Shown here: piece by piece, positions 5,995 through 12,935 of the stretch
How positions within the stretch are numbered: position 1 is the stretch's first letter
Layout of the letters: each line of letters starts with the position of its first letter
Assembly: GCA_021204635.1 (NCBI GenBank)
Contig: JAJPZB010000106.1
Location: 1-25,748, forward strand
Direction of reading: 5' to 3'
Source of the DNA: Opitutia bacterium
GTDB taxonomy: Bacteria; Verrucomicrobiota; Verrucomicrobiia; Opitutales; UBA953
Length of the DNA: 25,748 bases
Notes under the pieces: model-generated
Databases searched by the model: none
What the model saw: the letters and a program-made list of their open reading frames with translations, nothing else
What the model was told of the DNA's origin: nothing
Translations under genes and position numbers: made by a program

Positions 5995-7674
5995 TCATTC
6001 GCCGGATTCCGCCGGCTCGAGGTACGTGGCTCTTTCCGCCACCACAATCCCGCGCATGATGATTTGCACATTGACGCCGACGCCTTTTTCAAACCTCCGC
6101 TCGGGCACGCTCGCGCCGCGCGCCACCGATTCTCCGGGCTGCAAATTCAGGTTTCCGTTTGTTGTGGCGCGGCGACCATCGTCGAACGTTAATTCCATTC
6201 TAAACGAGCATTCAGCCCAGACCGTGCCGCGATTTTGAATCAGCACAAAAATCGCAGGATCCGCATTCCCGCCACTCGCTGCCCTAACGTAGAAATCGTT
6301 TATCGAAACGTCTGACACTACGACGCCGGGCGCGCGCACGAGGCGGGAATAATTCAAAATCCCCGCGCCATATTCTTCGTCGAAACCAGGGACGCCGAGA
6401 TCGTCTGACGCCGCCGCCACTTTGTCGGCGAGATCCTCCGATGACAAAATTTGCGCCGACGCCGCCGTGCCCAATTCCGCAGAATCCGAGATAGCCGCCG
6501 CGAGAGTTCCCGCAACAAGCGGAGCGCTCGCGGATGTGCCCGAGAATGAAGTCACCACGTTCGTGTCCGCCGTCCCCGCCGCAACAATCCCGACGCCCGG
6601 CGCGACGGACAGGAGGTTGTCGCCGACGTTGGAAAACGGCGCGCTCGAATTTTCCGCATCGACTGCGCCAACGGCGATGACGCCGGAGTATGCCGCCGGA
6701 TACGCGAGCGCGGTCAAACCTTCGTTGCCGGCGGCGGCAACAATCGTCACGCCCTGCGATATCGCAAATTCCACGGCTTGCCGCAACACAGCGGAATCCT
6801 CGGAGAGCCCCGCGCTAATGTTCACAATCTGCGCGCCTGCCTCGATGGCGGCGTAAATTCCCGCTGCGGCAGTGAAAGAATCGGCGTCGCCGTTGCCGTC
6901 AAAAATTCGCACCGCCACAATCTCCGCGTTTGCCGCCGCACCGACGATTCCGCCCTCGCCGTTGCCACAAACGAGCGAGGCGACAGCCGTGCCGTGCGAC
7001 AACGATTCCGCAGTGTCCGGCGCGCCACCAACGACGTCAATTTGCGAAATTGACGCACCGCGCAGGGCGATGTGGTCGAGCAAAATTCCGGAATCCAAGA
7101 TCGCGATTTTCACGCCTGCGCCACGGGCAGAATTGGCGAGATCGTCGGCAGAAAACCCGAGTTGCGACAATGCGTTTGCGCCGACGGGAACCCGCCCGCC
7201 GACAACATTCTCGCGCGCATCTGCGTCGTCGAGGCTCGCGCCAATTTCCTCGGGAATGCGCATCCTGAAATTGTAGTCTTCGCCCACGATGCCGGCGGGA
7301 ATGCCGAGCGCGGCAAAATTCGCATCGTCGCGCACGCGCACAATTCCCGCCGCCTCGATGACGCCGAGAATTTTCACGCCACGTTGCCGCGCATAGTCCA
7401 AGAAATCGCGCATGGATTTCTCGTCTTTGAAAAAAAGGATTTTCTCGCCGGCGACAGCCCCCGCAGGAATGTCGTCATTGTTGTTGGCATAAAATCCGCC
7501 CATTGTTGCCGCGCCATCGTCGTAGGAATCGGGATGGTTGTGGAGCGCAGGCGGGTTGGTGGTGGCAACTGTCGCGGCCTCGCGATTTTTTTGCACTTTG
7601 AAAAATCCCACCACCACAATGATGAGAACGATGAAGGCAATTATGCCGTAGAACCTGTCGCCGCTCCGGCTCAT
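5995..7674 (-). CDS. Membrane-anchored subtilisin-like serine protease (S8 family)
   Basis: Predicted S8 peptidase of 559 residues acting outside the inner membrane. A short basic N-terminus precedes one hydrophobic segment (about residues 9-25), read as a signal anchor. A linker and an inhibitor-like propeptide region follow. The catalytic triad is visible: Asp194 in AILDSGI, His227 in SHGTAVASLV and Ser381 in SFSGTSASAPLVAG, with the oxyanion Asn in AAAGNEG (about 317). After about residue 465 a C-terminal beta-rich domain resembles CARDB-type domains. ATG at 7674 is preferred; the frame extends to a TTG at 7734, which would put about 30 residues before the membrane helix. The gene follows the UbiB-like gene by 78 bp. 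Residues 36-42 (VATTNPP) are encoded by an exact 20-base copy of the intergenic repeat. The substrate is unknown. Confidence 0.9.
   Translation of the reverse strand: MSRSGDRFYGIIAFIVLIIVVVGFFKVQKNREAATVATTNPPALHNHPDSYDDGAATMGGFYANNNDDIPAGAVAGEKILFFKDEKSMRDFLDYARQRGVKILGVIEAAGIVRVRDDANFAALGIPAGIVGEDYNFRMRIPEEIGASLDDADARENVVGGRVPVGANALSQLGFSADDLANSARGAGVKIAILDSGILLDHIALRGASISQIDVVGGAPDTAESLSHGTAVASLVCGNGEGGIVGAAANAEIVAVRIFDGNGDADSFTAAAGIYAAIEAGAQIVNISAGLSEDSAVLRQAVEFAISQGVTIVAAAGNEGLTALAYPAAYSGVIAVGAVDAENSSAPFSNVGDNLLSVAPGVGIVAAGTADTNVVTSFSGTSASAPLVAGTLAAAISDSAELGTAASAQILSSEDLADKVAAASDDLGVPGFDEEYGAGILNYSRLVRAPGVVVSDVSINDFYVRAASGGNADPAIFVLIQNRGTVWAECSFRMELTFDDGRRATTNGNLNLQPGESVARGASVPERRFEKGVGVNVQIIMRGIVVAERATYLEPAESGE
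7550..7569 (-). repeat. Intragenic copy of the dispersed repeat in the protease linker
   Basis: The minus strand reads GTTGCCACCACCAACCCGCC, identical over 20 bases to plus-strand 5868-5887 and 18059-18078. It encodes V-A-T-T-N-P and the first two bases of the next proline codon in the linker between the membrane anchor and the propeptide. Confidence 0.8.
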
Positions 7675-7752
7675 AGATTTTTCAAAACGCGTTTGTCGTG
7701 GAATATGTTTCGCGACAGCCCCCGAAGCCGGCAATCTCCCGCGACAACGGCG

Positions 7753-9435
7753 TCATTTCCGCTTCCCGAAAACAATCGTGCCGAAGAGCCACAAACTCAA
7801 AATCGCCGCCACCACAAAGCCGGAAATCCCGAGGTGTTTTGCAAACGCGAGGTTGCCGTTGGAAAGCGCCGAAGCGCACGCGAGCAATGCAGACGCGACG
7901 AGCAGCGCCGAGATTATCAGCGCGAGCGCGACGCGGTTTGCCGAGCGGTCGAGCGTTTGGCGCGTCGCCGACAGCCCCTCGAGCTCGATCTTCGCGCGGG
8001 CGTCGCCACTCTCGATTTTCCACAAAATGCGCTGCACGGAATCCGGCAATTCCCTTATGTATGCCATGCTGCGCGCCGCCGCCCAAATCGTCCCGCGCAC
8101 GATTTTTTGCGGCATTCTGCGCTCGACGTAGAGTTCGCGCAGCGCCTGCGCGGCAAAGGTTTTCAGGTCGAACTCGGGGCTGAGCGTGGCGCCGGTTTCC
8201 TCCATGACGAGAATCGATTTCGCGAGCAGCGCGTAGTCTCGCGGGAGCGGCAAATTGTTCTTCGCGAAGACCCGCAACATGTCGAAAATTATGTGTCCGA
8301 CGGCTTTGGAATTTGTCGCGAAATCGGCGTAGCGGCGCAGGATTATCGCGATTTCCGATTCCAATTTTTCCTTTTCCACGCGCTCTCGCGGCGGGATTGC
8401 GCACAGTGCAATTTGCAAAACTTTCTCCGCGTTCATCTCGGAAACTGCGGAAAAAATGTCCGCCAAGAAATATCTCATCTCGCGCGAGAGCGTGCCCGCG
8501 CAGCCCCAATCGAGAAAGCAAAGTCGCCCGTCCGGCGAAATCAGAACGTTTCCCGTGTGCGGGTCCGCATGGAAAAATCCGAACTTGAAAATTTGCCGGA
8601 AAATTGATTTGCCGCCGGCAATGCTGAGGCGCTTCGCCGTTTCCGCCGAAATCGACGGGTCGCCCGGGCGCACGCCGTCAACCCACTCCGAAATCATGAC
8701 GCGCGACGACGAGAGATCGCGGAAAACCCTCGGCGCAAAAATTTCCGAATCATCGTTGAGCGAGTTGAAATGCTGGGAATTTGTTGCTTCGAGGGCGAAA
8801 TCGGTCTCGCGCATCACGCCGTCGCGAATTTCTTCCAAAATGCCCGGCAAATCGTATGACGCGAGCTCCGGAATCCGCTCCGCCGCCTGTTGCACAATCC
8901 ACTCGAGAATCTGAAAATCCGCGCGCATGGATTTTCCCGAGCCCGGGCGGCGAACCTTCACGGCAACGCAATTGCCGTCTTTCAGCTTCGCCTTATACAC
9001 CTGCCCGACCGAGCCGGCGGCAACCGGAGTTTTGTCAAACTCGGAAAAAATTTCGTCGAACGCACGCGGCAATTCGCCGATCAAAACCGGCTCAATGTCC
9101 TCCCACGCGCACGGCGCAACGCGGTCGCGCAGGCGCTTGAACTCCGCGACGAGCGGCGCGGGAATTATGTCTTCGCGCGTGCCGATTATTTGCGCGAACT
9201 TGACAAACGTGGGGCCGAGTTCCTCGCAGGTCTCGCGAATCCTTTGCCAGAGAGAGATTTTTTTGCTCTTTGGCAGGATTTTTTTCAAAAACGAATGCTG
9301 CCGGCGGTCGATTTGCCCGAGCAGGCTCGCGAAGCCGTTTCGCAAGAGCACGACGACGATCTCCTTCGCCCGCGCGCTGTTGCGCAAGACCGAAAGAGTG
9401 CGGAGCGGAGAACTCGTCTCTTGCCCTGAGTTCAC
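7753..9435 (-). CDS. AarF/UbiB-family atypical kinase (ABC1/ADCK-like) membrane protein
   Basis: ABC1/UbiB-family protein; relatives support quinone synthesis or lipid homeostasis through an atypical ATPase fold. Counting from the GTG at 9435 (560 residues), it has the family N-terminal motif as VKFAQIIGTRED (about 78-89), an alanine-rich nucleotide loop AAGSVGQVYKA (about 139-149), the lysine of VAVKV, the catalytic HADPHTGN (about 289-296) and the metal-binding LDWG. Two hydrophobic helices end the protein. Two signature positions deviate: KxGQ is KFAQ and DFG-type is DWG. The start is uncertain: the frame opens at a TTG (9486), with GTG at 9435; there is no ATG before well inside the domain. 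It lies between the phasin-like gene and the S8 protease, probably in one operon. Without other quinone genes nearby I do not assign it as UbiB proper. Confidence 0.88.
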   Translation of the reverse strand: MNSGQETSSPLRTLSVLRNSARAKEIVVVLLRNGFASLLGQIDRRQHSFLKKILPKSKKISLWQRIRETCEELGPTFVKFAQIIGTREDIIPAPLVAEFKRLRDRVAPCAWEDIEPVLIGELPRAFDEIFSEFDKTPVAAGSVGQVYKAKLKDGNCVAVKVRRPGSGKSMRADFQILEWIVQQAAERIPELASYDLPGILEEIRDGVMRETDFALEATNSQHFNSLNDDSEIFAPRVFRDLSSSRVMISEWVDGVRPGDPSISAETAKRLSIAGGKSIFRQIFKFGFFHADPHTGNVLISPDGRLCFLDWGCAGTLSREMRYFLADIFSAVSEMNAEKVLQIALCAIPPRERVEKEKLESEIAIILRRYADFATNSKAVGHIIFDMLRVFAKNNLPLPRDYALLAKSILVMEETGATLSPEFDLKTFAAQALRELYVERRMPQKIVRGTIWAAARSMAYIRELPDSVQRILWKIESGDARAKIELEGLSATRQTLDRSANRVALALIISALLVASALLACASALSNGNLAFAKHLGISGFVVAAILSLWLFGTIVFGKRK

Positions 9436-9504
9436 GTGAAGCGGAGGTCGGATTCTCGCGAGAACAGCCGATATGCTCGCCGGCAAAACGCGGGATTTTC
9501 CGCG

Positions 9505-9876
9505 TCAGCTCGCGGGTTTCTCGACTGCGTCGGGAGCGGCATTTGCTGCGGGCTCGGCGGCGGGAGTTTCGCTCGGCTTGCTCACCGGCTCGATCCCGAG
9601 CTTTGCCTCGATCGCCTTCAGGCGCTCCGAGATTTCGCAAACCTGCTCGCGCGTCGCAAACGGCAGCGTCTCGTCGCGCTTTTCGCCGAGGTCCTTGCAA
9701 ATTTTCCCCACGTTTTCTTCGCCGAGTTTCGATGCCCGCGCGAAAAATTCCTTTGCGTCGTTGGAAGAGATTTTCCCCTTCTCCACCCATTCTCCGAGCG
9801 TTTTTTCAATGGCGTCCTTCGATATCACGACAGCGCCTATTCCCGCGTAGATAGTTTTTTTGATTGTGTCTAACAT
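9505..9876 (-). CDS. Phasin-like / polyhydroxyalkanoate-granule-associated family protein
   Basis: Small cytosolic protein of 123 residues. The N-terminal half (MLDTIKKTIYAGIGAVVISK, then an EKTLGEWVEKGKISSNDAKEFF segment) matches the phasin-like family often annotated as polyhydroxyalkanoate granule-associated. The middle is predicted helical and coiled-coil forming (about residues 75-95). The last 28 residues are a low-complexity Ala/Pro/Glu tail. ATG at 9876 is preceded by AAGGGA at a plausible distance, one of the few Shine-Dalgarno-like tracts in the window. It is first of three minus-strand genes (phasin, UbiB-like, S8 protease). Such proteins also occur in genomes without granules, so a true granule role is not established. 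Confidence 0.75.
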   Translation of the reverse strand: MLDTIKKTIYAGIGAVVISKDAIEKTLGEWVEKGKISSNDAKEFFARASKLGEENVGKICKDLGEKRDETLPFATREQVCEISERLKAIEAKLGIEPVSKPSETPAAEPAANAAPDAVEKPAS

Positions 9877-9914
9877 GTTCGTCCCTTTGTTGGTTTGTTT
9901 TTTGGAATTTTGTT

Positions 9915-9940
9915 AAAAAAAAAGGAAGCAGCGCTATTCC
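9915..9940 (-). terminator. Possible terminator of the exported hypothetical gene
   Basis: On the minus strand GGAATAGCGCTGCTTCC, overlapping the stop codon, is followed by nine T residues (A run at 9915-9923 on the plus strand). The stem is short (GGAA/TTCC plus poor inner pairing), so this is tentative. Confidence 0.35.
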
Positions 9941-10722
9941 TCCGAAACGTCTTTCTCTTCGATTTCTTCCGCCACTGTCGAGGAAACGCCGACCGTGAAG
10001 CAAAGCCCGCTCAGGCCATTGACGAGATAGCTCGCGCTCGAACTGCACAGGATGAGCTTTTTCTTGTAAGCGTCCGACCAGTCGCGCGCCGGCGAATTTG
10101 TGTTGTTGATTCCGAGCCACATCTTCGTGTCTTTCAGCTTGGAATTGGGCGACTTTATCGCGCCGTAATACTGATAATCGCTGCGCTCGCGGTTCATGTA
10201 ATCTTTGAAAACGCTGTAAAATTCCTCGACTTCGTCCGCAGTCGCAAGCCGGATTTCAATCGTCTTGGCGTGCGTCGTCTGCGGATATGTTTTGAAAACG
10301 AGATAGTCCGCGACAGTCATGACGTTGGTATTCGTCAGCGAGTTCACTGCGTTTCTCGTCGTCGTGCGGATTTTTCTCGCAGTCTCGCTCGTCTGGATGC
10401 GCGTCGGGTCAAAAATTTCCATCGCATAAATTCTGACGACGAGGGGCGAATCCCGCAGGTCGAACGACATTTCCGTGACATATTGCGCGGAAACAGCCCC
10501 GCTCGACACCTCTGTCGCCTGCGCCGAAACATATTTTTGAAGCGAAAGATTCGTTATCTTGCGGGCGTCGCGGAAATAAAATTCCTGCGCCGGCGCATCC
10601 ACCCTTATTATGAAGGCATTTTGCTGCAATTCCGGCGTCGTCACTGCCACGCTGCCGAACGCGGAAATGCCGCCAAACGCGCAAAAAATCGCGACAAAGG
10701 GGAAAAAGAAACTTTTCTTCAT
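9934..10722 (-). CDS. Hypothetical exported protein
   Basis: I do not recognise this 262-residue protein. It begins MKKSFFFPFVAIFCAFGGISAFG, a textbook Sec signal peptide with likely cleavage near AFG-SVA, so the mature protein is probably periplasmic or surface-exposed. No cysteine-anchored lipobox is visible. The mature part has alternating beta-like stretches (for example VVRIYAMEIFDP and DYLVFKTYP) and a central helical, charged region. It ends in an acidic tail (EEIEEKDVSEE). ATG at 10722 was chosen because it gives the signal peptide; the frame continues upstream to 10833 without sense. Its 5' end faces the mini ribosomal protein gene across 158 bp. The nature of the divergent pair gives no clue to function. 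Confidence 0.75.
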   Translation of the reverse strand: MKKSFFFPFVAIFCAFGGISAFGSVAVTTPELQQNAFIIRVDAPAQEFYFRDARKITNLSLQKYVSAQATEVSSGAVSAQYVTEMSFDLRDSPLVVRIYAMEIFDPTRIQTSETARKIRTTTRNAVNSLTNTNVMTVADYLVFKTYPQTTHAKTIEIRLATADEVEEFYSVFKDYMNRERSDYQYYGAIKSPNSKLKDTKMWLGINNTNSPARDWSDAYKKKLILCSSSASYLVNGLSGLCFTVGVSSTVAEEIEEKDVSEE

Positions 10723-10815
10723 GACGCGCGGGAATCTACCCCATGCCCCCGCCTGCGCGCAACAGCGAAAACCGCCCGCAACCGGCAACAATGACGGCGC
10801 AAAAAATAAAAAAAC

Positions 10816-10844
10816 TTTACAACATGCAGACAAATCGAGATACT
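10816..10844 (+). promoter_or_regulatory. Candidate sigma-70-type promoter of the mini ribosomal protein gene
   Basis: TTTACA (10816-10821, 5/6 to the -35 consensus) and GATACT (10839-10844, 4/6 to the -10 consensus) are separated by exactly 17 bases, and an A-rich tract lies just upstream. The start codon is 37 bases after the -10 box. Confidence 0.45.
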
Positions 10845-10880
10845 CAGCCCTTCAATTTCTTAATCAAAACCGTATAGGCA

Positions 10881-10979
10881 ATGGGAAATCTCAAGAAGAA
10901 ACGTCGTCTCAAAATGAACAAGCACAAACGCCGGAAACGCTCCAAGGCAAATCGCCATAAGAAGCGTTTGTGGTGTTAA
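10881..10979 (+). CDS. AURKAIP1/COX24-domain mini ribosomal protein (mS38/bS22-like)
   Basis: A 32-residue, extremely basic protein (MGNLKKKRRLKMNKHKRRKR, ending KKRLWC). The KKRR-K-MNKHK-RRKR pattern is that of the AURKAIP1/COX24 domain of mitochondrial small-subunit protein mS38 and of the tiny actinobacterial ribosomal protein bS22, which sit in rRNA of the small subunit. It is easily missed because of its size. Support that it is real: a plausible promoter 37 bp upstream, an intrinsic terminator 87 bp downstream, and no competing longer frame with recognisable content. There is no clear Shine-Dalgarno sequence (only TAGG at -5). Assignment is by motif recognition; incorporation into the ribosome here is inference. 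Confidence 0.8.
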   Translation: MGNLKKKRRLKMNKHKRRKRSKANRHKKRLWC

Positions 10980-11066
10980 GCCGGAAACGGCACGGTACGG
11001 CTTTCCTTGAAGCGCGTAGCCATTGTGGCGGCTTCGGGGAAAGCGCGTTTTTCTCCTCCTTTTTTG

Positions 11067-11096
11067 CCCACGCTCAGGTCGTGGGATTTTTGTTTT
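11067..11096 (+). terminator. Intrinsic terminator after the mini ribosomal protein gene
   Basis: CCCACG (11067-11072) and CGTGGG (11080-11085) form a 6-bp GC-rich stem with a seven-base loop, followed directly by ATTTTTGTTTT. It separates the small gene from the ThiE-like gene and means that gene must start after it. Confidence 0.75.
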
Positions 11097-11102
11097 GGCA
11101 AG

Positions 11103-11744
11103 ATGACGGTGTTAGAAAAAGTCGCGAGCTTGTTCATGAGGCATTCAAACGTCTCGGAGCACATTGTCGTCATGTCGCCACAAGGTAGCGTCCGCGACGA
11201 GGCAAAACTCGTCACGGAGCTTTTCAAGAACGGGCTCGCCGTGTATCACCTGCGCCGCCCGCGTTGGCAAAAGGTGCGTTTCAAGAAATTCATCGAGCAA
11301 ATTCCGGAGCAATTTCGCTCGCGGATAGTCCTGCACCACTACCCCGATCTCGTGGCGAAATACAATCTCGGCGGCTTCCACCTCGGGTCCAACGCCGAAA
11401 TTCCCCCGGACTACACCGACCCGCTCAGTGCGCAATGCATGCAATATTCCGACGCCGAAAAATTCGGGAAACGCTGCCGCAGGCTAATGCTCGGCCCCGT
11501 CTTTTTGAAAGACGACCGCGACATCACAATCCCCACGAGGACGCCGCAGGAATTTTCCGCAATCATCTCGTATTGGCGCAAAAAAAACGGCTCGCGCACG
11601 AAATTTTTCGCATTCGGCGGCGTCTCCGGTCAAAACATCGCAACCTGCAAGCACTTGGGCTTTGACGGCGTCACGCTCGTCAGCGCAATCTGGGACGCCG
11701 CCGATCCGGTGAAGGCATTCAAGGAATTTAAGGAAAAATGGTGA
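11103..11744 (+). CDS. Thiamine-phosphate synthase family protein (ThiE/TenI-like)
   Basis: TIM-barrel protein of the TMP-TENI superfamily, 213 residues from the ATG at 11103. Thiamine-phosphate synthase joins the pyrimidine and thiazole moieties of vitamin B1. Recognisable blocks are HIVVMSP (first strand), GLAVYHLRRP (where the family has hLR), RIVLHHY, GGFHLGS, LMLGPVF and FFAFGGVSGQNI with GFDGVTLVSAIW, corresponding to the phosphate-binding C-terminal strands. The start is ambiguous: ATG at 11103 and ATG at 11136 both precede the first strand and neither has a Shine-Dalgarno sequence; the upstream frame crosses a terminator and is rejected. The stop overlaps the start of the GT9 gene by 7 bp, so they are coupled. 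No other thiamine gene lies in the window, so TenI-like regulation or another role remains possible. Confidence 0.78.
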   Translation: MTVLEKVASLFMRHSNVSEHIVVMSPQGSVRDEAKLVTELFKNGLAVYHLRRPRWQKVRFKKFIEQIPEQFRSRIVLHHYPDLVAKYNLGGFHLGSNAEIPPDYTDPLSAQCMQYSDAEKFGKRCRRLMLGPVFLKDDRDITIPTRTPQEFSAIISYWRKKNGSRTKFFAFGGVSGQNIATCKHLGFDGVTLVSAIWDAADPVKAFKEFKEKW

Positions 11745-12781
11745 CCGAAAACGGATACCGCCCAAACATCACTCCGACCGCGCTCGTGCTCTCGCGTCCG
11801 GACGGTTTTTCGGGCGCTGTTCTCGCCTCCGTCGTCCTCAAACCCGCGCGCGAAGCCCTTCCCAACACGCGAATTTTCCTGCTGATTCACAAAAAATTTG
11901 CACCGCTTTACGTGAATCACCCCGACCTCACCGGAATTTTGACATTCTCGGAGGAATCCACGCCTGAGGAAATTGCGGCGCATTTCAAAAAGCAAAAAAT
12001 CGACGCTCTCGCGCATCTCGAATATTCCGAGCTCGTCGCGAAAGCCGCAGCTCTCGCCGGTGTGCGCGAAACATCTGCGTTCGAGCGCCAATGCGGCGGA
12101 AACGCAAAGTATGAAATTTTGGATTCCGCCGCGCACCGAGCGAGCCACGAGGCATTTCACAATTTCGAGGTTCTCGAGCCATTCGGAATCACTGTCGCGC
12201 ACCGTCCGCTCCTGAACCTTTCCGTCCACGCCGACGCCTGCGCCGAGGCGTTCCGAAAGCTCGAAAAATACGGCATCGTCAAGGGAATGGAGTACGCGGT
12301 GTTTTGCCTCGACCCCAACCGCTTGGAACACTGCGTCGATGCCTCCGTTTTCGCAAAAGCGGCGGAGTGGCTGAATCAAAACACGAAAATGCCGGTCGTC
12401 GTTCTCGGCGACAAAGGCTTTTCCGACAAAGGTTTTCTGCGCTTTTGCAACGAATCTCACGGCGCTAACATTGTCGATCTGCGCGGCGAAACAACTTCGG
12501 CGGAAACCGCGCACCTGCTCAAGGCTGCGAGACTTTGCCTCACCGGCGAGAACGCGCACGCATACCTCGCCTCCGCGATGAACTGCCCCGTGATAACGCT
12601 ATTCGTCGATTTCTCCGCAGGCAGGTGGTTCCCTCTCGGATATCTCTCGACAAACGTCTTCACCGGCGCGCAACGATTCCCCTTGGAACCACGAAGCTTC
12701 TACAACTTCCGCGCCTCGCGTGCATTCGGGCACGGCAAAATCGCCTCCGCCTTGGAATTTTCCCTCGCCTTGAAGAAATAA
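11738..12781 (+). CDS. Glycosyltransferase family 9 (heptosyltransferase-like)
   Basis: A 347-residue GT-B-fold protein of family 9, whose members transfer heptose from ADP-heptose to lipopolysaccharide core at the cytoplasmic face of the inner membrane. Evidence: an N-terminal RPDGFSGAVLASVVLKPAREALPNTRIFLLIH block matching the RxDxxGDxxxxxPxxxxLk signature of the family, a beta-alpha pattern throughout, a PVVVLGDKG strand at the start of the C-terminal domain, then IVDLRGETTSAETAHLLKAARLCLTGENAHAYLASAMNCPVITLF, the usual nucleotide-sugar site. The usual D-GDxL is altered to PDGFSGAVL. The start overlaps the ThiE-like gene and has AAGG four bases upstream. Repeat units begin four bases after the stop. 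The exact acceptor cannot be read from sequence. Confidence 0.82.
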   Translation: MVTENGYRPNITPTALVLSRPDGFSGAVLASVVLKPAREALPNTRIFLLIHKKFAPLYVNHPDLTGILTFSEESTPEEIAAHFKKQKIDALAHLEYSELVAKAAALAGVRETSAFERQCGGNAKYEILDSAAHRASHEAFHNFEVLEPFGITVAHRPLLNLSVHADACAEAFRKLEKYGIVKGMEYAVFCLDPNRLEHCVDASVFAKAAEWLNQNTKMPVVVLGDKGFSDKGFLRFCNESHGANIVDLRGETTSAETAHLLKAARLCLTGENAHAYLASAMNCPVITLFVDFSAGRWFPLGYLSTNVFTGAQRFPLEPRSFYNFRASRAFGHGKIASALEFSLALKK

Positions 12782-12784
12782 CGG

Positions 12785-12867
12785 GTCGGTGGCGAAAGCC
12801 GGGTTGGTGGTGAAAACAATTCGCGCGAGTAAATTGCCACCACCAACCCAAATCTCACCACCAACCC
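12785..12867. repeat. Repeat units, including a 49-bp hairpin, between convergent GT9 gene and thrS
   Basis: GGGTCGGTGGCGAAAGCC (from 12784) is followed by a 49-bp inverted repeat: GGGTTGGTGGTG (12801-12812) pairs perfectly with CACCACCAACCC (12838-12849), with inner CAATT (12817-12821) pairing with AATTG (12832-12836). A further 18-bp unit, AAATCTCACCACCAACCC, occupies 12850-12867. The array lies directly beside the thrS terminator. Confidence 0.85.
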
Positions 12868-12906
12868 AAAAAAGCCGCGAGAACACCGAAGCGGCGTCTC
12901 GCGGCT
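12867..12906 (-). terminator. Intrinsic terminator of thrS
   Basis: AGCCGCGAGA (12873-12882) pairs with TCTCGCGGCT (12897-12906) over 10 bp, with an inner CCG/CGG stem in the loop. On the minus strand the stem is followed by six T residues (A run 12868-12873). It lies 30 bp past the thrS stop. On the plus strand only a broken T run follows, so it may stop GT9 transcripts less well. Confidence 0.8.
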
Positions 12907-12935
12907 ATTGTTGCCATTGCCCTGTTGCGCGGGCT

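Noticed and set aside
7072..8607. 511-codon open frame on the plus strand opposite the protease and UbiB-like genes
   Set aside because: It crosses the boundary of two well-supported genes in antisense and has no motif.
10610..10960. 116-codon frame overlapping the mini ribosomal protein gene
   Set aside because: It reads the small gene out of frame and extends antisense into the exported-protein gene; composition is random.
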